DNA of 5,952 nucleotides from an uncultured Eubacterium sp. (lineage in GTDB: Bacteria > Bacillota_A > Clostridia > Lachnospirales > Lachnospiraceae), in assembly GCA_948759685.1 (NCBI GenBank), contig CAQBGY010000216.1, forward strand, positions 1 to 5,952, in the 5' to 3' direction. Positions 1-5,952 of this stretch are shown here, one piece after another. Under the pieces are notes generated by a model. The model did not search any database and had not been told where the DNA came from. It saw nothing but the letters and a program-made list of their open reading frames with translations. The position numbers were made by a program, and so were the translations under genes. Position 1 is the stretch's first letter; each line of letters begins with the position of its first letter.

Positions 1-1498
1 CGTATAGCTGATGCGCCACAGCGTTAAGCTGGTGCGGTCTGAGTATGATGTCCGGCGTCATGCCGGGGAATTTTAAGTGTGAACCGTCATATTCCCTCGG
101 TCTGGTAGAATTGAAAAGCTCGTTATACTTTGCACATAAGTCCTGCCTGCGCTCCGGATCACGAAATACCCAATCCTTAAAGGCTTCCCGTATCGCTTCC
201 TGTTTCTGGCTTGCAAGCATGGTTTCCTTTTTATTAAGGACTCTCTTTTCTTTCCCGTCCTCTGTAACCACATCAAAGATGCGGGTGTCACGAAGGTTCA
301 GGGAATCTTCTAAAATCCTGTAAGCATTTGCCCGGCTTGTGCCATAAGTCATGTTGACAAGGGCATTTCCCCTGTCCGCATTTTTCCCTTTCACGTTCCA
401 CTGCCCGGTCACATTGGAAAACTGTACGCCCATTGTCTTACGGTCAAACAGGTACTCCGGCGTTTCAAAGGTTTCACGCATGAAGTCCTCAATATATTTT
501 GTGGAAATCCATGTTGCGCCGATACGCACCTCAATCTCCGATGCGTCAAGCTCCTTCGGCTGTACGCTTTCCAGTGAGGACACGTTAATGGCATATTCCG
601 GGTGGTTTTCTGCAAAGGTTCTCGCCACTGACAGCTTCTCCCGCACGTTCCCGCTTAAATACTCGTCTGCGGTTTCCCATTCCTCTGTGACCGGGTTCTG
701 GAAGATTACCCCGGCAAGCTCCTTTGTGATTTCTTCCTCACTTTTATCCGCAAGCTGTGACATATAGGCTAAATCCACGCCTGCCTTTTCGCTTAAAGAT
801 ACCGCCAGCGCTTCACTGGCTGTGTCCACGCTCGTCACAACTTCCTGCTTCTTAATGGTTCGTTTCGTGAACATATCCGCCTTGCCGATGAAGTTCCCCT
901 CATCGTCCAGCCTTTCAAGGGAACATAACAGGCAGTAGCTGGAATCCTGATTGAACGCCCTTTTATTGGTCTGTGAACTGATAAGACCGAATTTCTTGGA
1001 GAAATCATCATATAACTGGTTTAACTCCGTCTGCTTGTTTTGAATCATATCCTCCGGGTATTCTTCCAACTGGAAATTTATCAGCTCCTGTGTGCAGTCC
1101 CGGATTGCCACCATACCCTTAATCCTCTGTTCTGCCTTTTCCGACACGTCCACAGGCTTCATAATGGAATTTTCCCGGTAATATACGGTATCGTCCACAA
1201 CCGTATAGCTGTAATTCTTCACGTCCGGATCGGCGGGTATGTTCTCCTTTGCCAGTTCATCGTCAATTTCGTTGAAATCCGCCTGCTCGATGCTGCCCTC
1301 CACATGGGAAAGCGCATTTTTAAGCTGTGCTGACAAAGGAAGGGAAGTGTCCGGCAGGCAGGCGCTTTCCATGCCATGCGCCCCGGAAACCATCTCCATT
1401 TTTCCCAATACCATCTCCGGGTGGTCTGCAAAATACTGGTTCATCACAATGCCGTCTTTTTCCGTCAGATGCACCCAGTCCGGCTCTATATCCATTAC
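1..1498 (-). other. Post-methylase connector leading into the helicase
   Basis: Residues about 1485-1983 are a mixed, folded-looking connector. It includes a helix-rich stretch around ELINFQLEEYPEDM, a segment reading SYCLLCSLERLDDEGNF, an ATWISTKYIEDFM block, and finally ILRPHQLNAVAHQLY at the window edge. In relatives the HQ.NAV element is immediately followed by the Walker A loop (GAGKT) of an SNF2/DEAD-like helicase; that motif falls beyond base 1, so the helicase is predicted, not seen. Confidence 0.65.
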
Positions 1499-4400
1499 CC
1501 GGTCACGCTTCTTTAAAAACAGAATATCCGAAGTGACCTCCGTACCCGCATTTTCCTTAAATGCTGTGTTCGGGAGCCTGACCACCCCTAAAAGCTCCGC
1601 CCGCTGTGCAAGGTATTTCCGCACTTCCGGATTTTTCTTATCCATTGTCCCCTTTGAAGTGACAAAAGCGACAATGCCACCCGGTCTGACCTTATCCAAT
1701 GTCTTTGCAAAAAAGTAGTCATGAATAAGGAAATTATGCTTGTCATACTGCCTGTCAGACACTTTATACTGTCCGAAAGGCACATTTCCCACCGCCACAT
1801 CAAAAAAGTCATTGGGATAACTGGTATTCTCAAAGCCAGTGATTTTTATATCCGCATGAGGGTAAAGCTGTTTTGCGATGCGCCCGGTCAGACCGTCAAG
1901 CTCCGCCCCGTACAGCCTGCTTTCCTTCATTCCCTCCGGCAGACAGCCATAGAAATTCCCTATCCCTGCGGCGGGATCTAATACGTTCCCTCTGGTAAAT
2001 CCCATTTTCCCCACTGCGTCATAGATTGCCTGAATAATCACAGGGCTTGTATAATGGGCATTTAACGTGCTTTCCCTTGCGGAAGCGTATTCCTCCGGGG
2101 ATAACAGGCTCTTTAATTCCTGATATTCATTCGCCCAATTCGCTTTGGAAGAATCAAAAGCATCGGCAAGACCGCCCCAACCTACATATTTTGCTAAAAT
2201 CTCCTGTTCCTCCGGTGTGGCGGTACGGTGTTCGCCCTCAATCTTTTCAAGGGTGCGTATGGCTTCTATATTCTGGCGGAACTTCTCTTTCGGCGCAAAT
2301 CCTTTCCCGGTGTTTTCAGTTTCATTAAAAGAAATGTGATAATTTACTGCTCCCGACTTATCAATCTCCGGCTCTTTTTCTGATGCTTTTTCCGGTTCCC
2401 CTGTCAACATTTCCACGTCACCCATGACCTGCCTGATAAACGGATCATTCTCTAAGGCGTTTTCGTCTACAAGCTGTCCGTCCACAATTCCTGCTTTTTC
2501 CAAACGCTCCCGGACTGCCTGTGCGTCAATGTCGGGGAAATCATCTTCTTTTCCAGAAACCGCCTTTGTTCCTGAAGCTGTTTCTGTTTCCAGTAAATCC
2601 TCTGTTGATAAATCTTTTCCTTGTAAATCTCCGTTGAGTTTACCGCAGAAAATATCCGCTTCCTCTATCGCAGTAAATGTAGGTACTGTGCCATCGCCCG
2701 CCACATAATAATCCTGCGTTTCGTTATCCCATACCGCATAAGGCTCTGTAAAGGCATCTGTTGTTTCTGTAACAGTAAAGCGTTCTGCTGTTTCCTGCTC
2801 CGGTTCTTCAGATAAACTTTCCGGCTCTGTTCTTGAAATTTTCTCCGCAGCTTTTTCTTCCCTCTGCTGTGCCGGCTCATTCTCATAACGTGTCGCATAT
2901 TTCTGTGCTTCCTTCAGCAGAACGTCCATCTCCACCGCTTTTTCTGTATTGCCGCTTAATGACTGCATCAGGACATAATCGGCGGCTTCTAAAAACAAAG
3001 CATCATAAACCGCCTTGCCCTCTAATCTTCTGTCAGCGTCCTCAATGGCAACCTCCCCGCTATCCTCATTCCAGCCGACCACATCTTTCATGGACAGCGC
3101 ACCGCAGATTTTTACCACAGCGGACATCTCCGCAAGCCTTTCAATCAGTGCTTTCTCACTGTCACTGATTTTGTTTTCCGGTTCAGGATTTTGTGCCTTT
3201 TCCCCGGAAGTTCCTGCTTCCCGTTCTGGTACAGCCGCCTTCTCTGGCTCCCTGTCACGCTCTATGTACCGTCTTGCCTGATTGGTAAAACCGTCCAGCA
3301 CAGCCGGGTGGGAAGTGACGATATAATCCCTTGTCTGCCAGTCAGCGGAAGGCACAAGGCTTTTTGCCCATTCCTTATTGTCCGGTGAAAACCGCCCGTC
3401 ATGAGATAAATGCGTGATTGTATTGGCAAGGACAATCTCTACACGCTCCTTCCCGTACTGCCTGATAACGCCCTCGGCGGTATCCCTCGGAAGTGTATAA
3501 CCGTCAAATTTTTCCGCAATCGCCTGTTCTATGGCATTTTTGCACTCTACCCGGATACCATGCTCCAGCTTTTCCTGCTCCCGGCGCATGGCTTCCTCTG
3601 CCTGCTCTTTTTTATACTGTGCATAGGCTTCCTTGCCCTTTGGCGAAAGGTATTTATCCGCTTTTACAAGTTCGCTGATGCGTTTCTCCACCACATTCCA
3701 CTTCAAAAGGACTTTTGCGTATGGGTTTCCATAACTGCCCTTTTCCAAACGGATACCCTTTGCGTCATGGTCTTCATGCCCTTTATCGCTCCCGATCAGT
3801 GCGTGGGAACTGCCTCCTGTGCCATATTCATTTTTAAGGAACGCAATATTATCTTTTTTATCATGCCCCTCCATGAAATACTCATAAATCCGGAAATGCC
3901 CATGATGAAAACCGCTGCCCCCTGTCAGCCGGGTGTCTATCTCGTCCTGTGTGATAAAATCCTCATTCCGCACCTCCACACTGTCCTGTGCCGGATATTC
4001 TCTTTTTTCCACACTTAAATCTGCAATCTCTGAAAGCAGATGCTCCGGACTTTTCACATACCGCCACTTTATCTGCTTTTCCCCGGCTTCAAGCTGTTCT
4101 TTCGCTTTGGAAAGCTCCCCGGAAACAATATCCCGCCCTTCCTGCGTGGATAAAAGCTCACAAAGGTTCGTGATGCTTTCCGGGTGGTTATAATTCTTTA
4201 TGGGTATGTTCTCCGGCACTTCCCCGATACCGTCCCGGAAGAAATTGAACAGGTCATTTGACACCCTCTGCCGCTCCACTGCGTCCACAAGGAACACTTC
4301 ATTAGCGCCCATATAAGTGCCATTCTCCACCATAGACCGGACAATGCCCTCCACTTCCTGCCAGTTCATCACCGCAACCGGATTTTCCTTTGCAGACATT

Positions 4401-5950
4401 CCGTAGCCGATGCTCATGCCGGATTCACTGAACCAGACAGAAATGGGATTGTTCCCGAAGTCAAACCCTTTCCCGGTAGTCCGGTATTCGTTTTTTAGAA
4501 ACTCCGCCATTTCCTCCGGCGTCTTGCCCTGTTGGTACTTGGCATATATGCGGCTCCTGTTATTATCCCGTCCGCCGCCTGTACGCAGAATGGCTTCAAG
4601 CTGTTCTTTTGGCAAAGAAAAAGCGGCGGGCATGATGTATTTCTCTCCTGCCTGCGCCGCTTCAATCGTGCCGATCTGTTCCTCTATTGTAGGGAATAAA
4701 CTAAGCTGCTGATAAACCTCCGTTTCCTTTGGCTCTGGTTCCTCCCACTGCGGTGTCTGCCCCTCTTTCAGATATTCGCCTTTCTTCATGTAAAAGGCGA
4801 TGCTGTCCCTCACAGTTTCCCATGATACAACTGCTTCTGCCTTCCGGTTCAGATATGTTCCGCTCCAAAGCGTCATGCCGTTTTCATCTGCCTTGTACCC
4901 GGCTCTTTCCTCCCCAACATAAAACTCTGTATATTCTCCATGCCTGTAGCTGTTTTTAATATATTCCGTCTGCTTATCCTTATCCGACTCAAAAAGCATT
5001 ACTCCGGCAATATCCGGGCATTTATGCTCCATAAACTCATCAAACTGCAAAATGCCTTTTTCTATCTCTGCCCAATGCCTATTAATGATTTCCTCCCCGG
5101 ACAAAGAAAAGCCGGATAATGTGTTTTCTTCATTACCCGGCTCTGACAGTTCCCTATTTTCAGTTATTTCTTCCTCATTTACAGGCTGTATATCAGCTCT
5201 TTCAGCACGATTTCCTCCGCTGAGTGCCTGATGTTGTTCATCATCCCCACCCATTTCATCTGATTGGTGGCTTTCAGTTCCTCCGTCACGCCCTCCGCTT
5301 TCGCCATCTGCGCTGTCAGCAATTCCATCCTCTGCTCTGCCTGTTCCTGAATAGCCAGAAGATGCTCTTTCAGCTTCCCTTTCAGCAGAAGTCCGGTGTA
5401 GATGCCTTTCTTGTGTTCCTGCAAGTAATTCTTCCTCATCAGTCCGTACTTCGTCAGCGTCCCTTCCGGCTGCTCGTCCATCTGTAACATCGGTATCAGA
5501 TAATCCCCGTTTTTCTCGTAGGTCAGATTCATCATTATTTCCCCTTTCCCCGGCATTTCCGGTCTGTGTGGTAGATTGTGCGTCTTGCGTTTCGCTTTCA
5601 CGCTTTAAAGCATTATAGCGTGTGTCAGCGGTATTTGCAAGTCCTTTTTCAACTAAATTTTTCGATGCTTCATTTCTGGCATACGCTCTGTCATACGCCC
5701 CGATTGCCTTCCCGATTTCCATAAGGACAGGCTTGGATAAATCGGATATGCTGTCCCCAATATGCGACAGGGTTTCCACCGTATTAAATTCATGGATATA
5801 AGGGAACTGGATTTCCTCTGCCAGCTCCGCATCATCCATGCCGCACCGCTTTAAGACCATATAAGCAATACTGTCCGCCAGCGTTTCCCGGACACGCACA
5901 GCAACATTCAGTTCGTCCAGTTCCTCAAGAAAACTTCCTTCTTTCAGATA
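1..5950 (-). CDS. Giant DNA methylase-helicase protein of a conjugative element (partial, open at both ends)
   Basis: One uninterrupted minus-strand frame (first codon 5950-5948, last complete codon 4-2) gives 1983 residues with no start or stop, so both termini lie outside the window. What is seen, in order: a helical N-proximal segment with an RCG motif; a hydrophilic linker overlapping tnpV; three related modules with an FLKNEY-type motif; a DUF3849-like domain; Glu/Pro-rich linkers; an N6-adenine methyltransferase domain (AHYTSP 1298-1303, DPAAGIGNF 1325-1333, NVPF 1389-1392); a connector; and RPHQLNAVAHQLY at the C-terminal edge. In relatives I recall, the last element directly precedes a Walker A motif and an SNF2-type helicase. 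Such proteins are typically 2,500-3,000 residues and are encoded on Firmicute integrative elements. Their biochemical role is not well established; protection of transferred DNA against restriction, as for phage DarB-like proteins, is inference. No frameshift or premature stop is present. The frame is certain and the family assignment strong, but the function is tentative. Confidence 0.93.
1499..2344 (-). other. N6-adenine DNA methyltransferase domain of the giant protein
   Basis: Residues about 1203-1485. The lead-in contains a conserved VGWGGLADAFD block near 1257. Then come AHYTSP (1298-1303, motif X-like), the SAM-binding DPAAGIGNF (1325-1333, motif I), an acidic residue in YGAELD (Glu1350, motif II) and GNVPFG (Asn1389 to Phe1392) in the place of the catalytic (N/D)PP(Y/F) motif IV. 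The block KHNFLIHDYFFAKTLDKVRPGG and the closing TSDILFLKKRDR complete the fold. The family transfers a methyl group from SAM to adenine N6 in DNA. The second motif IV position is Val rather than Pro, which I believe is usual in this megaprotein lineage, so activity is plausible but unproven. Confidence 0.85.
2345..3253 (-). other. Linker-rich segment between the DUF3849-like and methylase domains
   Basis: Residues about 900-1202 alternate charged, Pro/Glu-rich linkers (for example PEREAGTSGEKAQNPEPENK) with two folded-looking patches. The first is a helical block around ISDSEKALIERLAEMSAVVK to EAADYVLMQSL. The second is a compact aromatic block at 1071-1106 beginning YAVWDNETQDYYVAGDG and containing VPTF and FCGKLN. 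I do not recognise the function of either; the arrangement suggests flexible tethering between functional domains. Confidence 0.5.
3254..3562 (-). other. DUF3849-like domain of the giant protein
   Basis: Residues about 797-899. Recognisable stretches are VECKNAIEQAIAEKFDG, YGKERVEIVLANTI, HDGRFSPDNKEWA and SHPAVLDGFTNQAR. This matches my memory of DUF3849, a domain of unknown function found almost only in large Firmicute mobile-element proteins, where it sits between linker modules and the methylase. No catalytic signature is apparent, and it is followed by a Glu/Pro-rich linker. Confidence 0.6.
3647..3925 (-). repeat. Degenerate module copy 3 of 3 (with upstream RIY extension)
   Basis: Residues 676-768. 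It opens TGGSGFHHGHFRIYEYF, reaches AFLKNEYGTGGSS at 703 and ends with LVKADKYL. It contains a distinctive HEDHDAKGIRL stretch. This is the canonical form: a very similar FLK.EYGTGG...HDAKGI...W..V..RI..L...D.YLSP pattern recurs in related megaproteins, as I remember them. It is followed by a charged coiled-coil-like segment (YAQYKKEQAEEAMRREQEK). Confidence 0.7.
4310..4582 (-). repeat. Degenerate module copy 2 of 3 (with upstream RIY extension)
   Basis: Residues 457-547. The core (483-547) runs from EFLKNEYRTTGKG to VENGTYM and contains AVMNWQEVEGIV. The extension begins TGGGRDNN and includes RIYAKYQQGK, exactly 23 residues from RIY to the end of FLKNEY, the same spacing as in copy 3. The matched spacing supports duplication of a unit of about 90-98 residues. 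Confidence 0.65.
4769..4966 (-). repeat. Degenerate module copy 1 of 3
   Basis: Residues 329-394, from EYIKNSYRHGEY to MKKGEYL. The shared pattern is an opening (E/A)(F/Y)(L/I)KN.Y block, a central G(M/I)-led beta-like stretch, a V.W..V core and a closing (E/T/K)Y(L/M). This is the most divergent copy at its start (YIKNSY instead of FLKNEY) and lacks the upstream RIY element seen in copies 2 and 3. Confidence 0.6.
5101..5142 (-). terminator. Intrinsic terminator downstream of tnpV, inside the giant ORF
   Basis: The minus strand reads AGCCGGGTAATG, a 9-nt loop (AAGAAAACA), then CATTATCCGGCT, forming a 12-bp stem with a single G-U wobble, followed at once by TTTCTTTGT. It begins 36 nt after the tnpV stop codon. 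The T-tract is present only in the minus-strand direction, as expected for a tnpV terminator. The same bases encode about residues 270-284 of the giant protein, so the giant mRNA must be transcribed through it; ribosomes closely following RNA polymerase could prevent the hairpin from forming. Confidence 0.75.
5179..5535 (-). CDS. tnpV: TnpV family protein, nested in the +1 frame of the giant gene
   Basis: This 118-codon ORF reads MMNLTYEKNGDYLIP at its start and continues with a YGLMRKNYLQEHKKG block, a basic/helical middle, a KATNQMKWVGMMNNIR block and a terminal ELIYSL. These are the hallmarks of the transposon-encoded TnpV family, named after Tn4451 of Clostridium perfringens, and the length is the usual 110-120 residues. 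The role of TnpV is not established; an accessory or DNA-binding role in element mobility is only a guess. The start at 5535 is chosen because AAGGGG sits 5 nt upstream; the adjacent ATG at 5532 (giving MNLTYEK) is equally possible. The frame stays open upstream to an ATG at 5601, but those residues do not look like TnpV. The gene lies wholly within codons about 139-257 of the giant ORF, and has its own promoter upstream and a terminator 36 nt after its TAA. The family call is confident; expression is inferred. Confidence 0.85.
   Translation of the reverse strand: MMNLTYEKNGDYLIPMLQMDEQPEGTLTKYGLMRKNYLQEHKKGIYTGLLLKGKLKEHLLAIQEQAEQRMELLTAQMAKAEGVTEELKATNQMKWVGMMNNIRHSAEEIVLKELIYSL
5541..5546 (-). 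promoter_or_regulatory. Shine-Dalgarno sequence of tnpV
   Basis: AAGGGG on the minus strand lies 5 nt before the ATG at 5535 and 8 nt before the ATG at 5532. This site decides the tnpV start in favour of the tandem ATG pair over the upstream in-frame ATGs at 5601 and 5556, neither of which was chosen on family resemblance. Confidence 0.7.
5602..5611. promoter_or_regulatory. 10-bp perfect palindrome at the tnpV transcription start (possible operator)
   Basis: GCTTTAAAGC is a perfect inverted repeat that directly abuts the -10 box and spans the expected start site. A dimeric repressor could bind there and block initiation. It is short and AT-centred, so it may be coincidental; no second copy was noticed near the promoter. 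Confidence 0.25.
5612..5640 (-). promoter_or_regulatory. Sigma-A-type promoter for tnpV
   Basis: On the minus strand, TTGCAA (5640-5635; 4 of 6 matches to TTGACA) is followed after exactly 17 bp by a perfect TATAAT (5617-5612). The predicted transcription start is near 5605, leaving a leader of about 70 nt before the tnpV start at 5535. It lies inside giant-gene codons reading ANTADTRYNALKRES. Optimal spacing, a perfect -10 box, and position directly ahead of an ORF with a good ribosome binding site make chance unlikely. Confidence 0.7.
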
Positions 5951-5952
5951 TT

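Larger units (their letters stand above)
5575..5950 (-). other. N-proximal conserved segment of the giant protein (RCG region)
   Basis: Residues 1-125 of the visible protein are mostly amphipathic helix, including SIAYMVLKRCGMDD and the FNTVETLSHIGDSISD block. This pattern (a short RCG motif, then a helix with FNT..TL..IG...SD) is familiar from the N-terminal parts of element-borne methylase-helicase proteins, where it follows an ArdC-like ssDNA-binding domain. That upstream domain would lie outside the window and cannot be confirmed here. No catalytic residues are evident. Confidence 0.5.

Noticed and set aside
1239..1718. 159-codon plus-strand ORF (and similar ones at 351-767 and 1040-1333)
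   Set aside because: These are antisense to well-conserved methylase and connector sequence, with no recognisable domain. They are shadows of the giant gene.
2026..2055. Plus-strand promoter-like TTGCCT-18-TATAAT
   Set aside because: The -10 match falls opposite the conserved AHYTSP codons and the -35 match is weak. The only downstream plus-strand ORFs are shadows, so it is probably chance, although an antisense transcript cannot be excluded.
2665..2898. Second same-strand nested ORF of 77 codons
   Set aside because: Its Lys/Arg/Gln-rich composition is what a shifted reading of a Glu-rich linker produces. Unlike tnpV it has no family resemblance, and I saw no promoter or terminator around it.
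3410..4018. 202-codon plus-strand ORF
   Set aside because: It lies antisense in exact codon register with the giant gene. In that register a stop arises only from TTA, CTA or TCA in the sense gene, which are infrequent here, so long open stretches are expected. The protein is unlike any family I know and has no convincing ribosome binding site.
5536..5601. Longer tnpV start at the ATG at 5601
   Set aside because: It would overlap the predicted transcription start region, lacks a good ribosome binding site and adds 22 residues that do not resemble TnpV N-termini.
1..5952. Frameshift or pseudogene in the giant gene, and RNA genes or CRISPR arrays
   Set aside because: Every in-frame triplet was checked and none is a stop. 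No tRNA- or rRNA-like structure and no regularly spaced direct repeats were noticed.

Overview
The window is almost certainly the middle of one giant minus-strand gene on an integrative/conjugative element or plasmid of a gut-type Firmicute (Clostridia). The evidence is the protein families present, the moderate GC content, AGGGG-type ribosome binding sites and sigma-A-like promoter hexamers. I checked every in-frame triplet from 5950 down to 2 and found no stop, so 1983 consecutive codons are open and the gene runs off both ends. No independent gene is supported on the plus strand.

Layout of the giant protein, N to C (minus strand, 5950 to 2): a conserved helical segment with an RCG motif (residues about 1-125); a hydrophilic linker (about 126-275); three divergent copies of a 65-66-residue module (329-394, 483-547, 703-768); a DUF3849-like domain (about 797-899); Glu/Pro-rich linkers with helical patches and a small Tyr/Trp-rich domain (about 900-1200); an N6-adenine DNA methyltransferase domain (about 1203-1485) with AHYTSP, DPAAGIGNF and NVPF motifs; and a long connector ending in the HQLNAV-type segment that precedes Walker A of the SNF2-like helicase in relatives. 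The helicase itself lies beyond base 1. The whole corresponds to the methylase-helicase megaproteins of Firmicute conjugative elements.

The most notable feature is a complete small transcription unit inside the giant gene, on the same strand but in the +1 frame. It has a sigma-A promoter (TTGCAA, 17 bp, TATAAT; 5640-5612), a Shine-Dalgarno sequence (5546-5541), a 118-codon TnpV-family gene (5535-5179) and an intrinsic terminator (12-bp stem plus T-tract, 5142-5101). All of it is also read through as codons of the giant protein, where it appears as a low-complexity Gly/Asp/Glu/Arg linker. This looks like an old insertion of a tnpV cassette that left the host frame open, giving an overprinted gene pair with a terminator inside an open reading frame.
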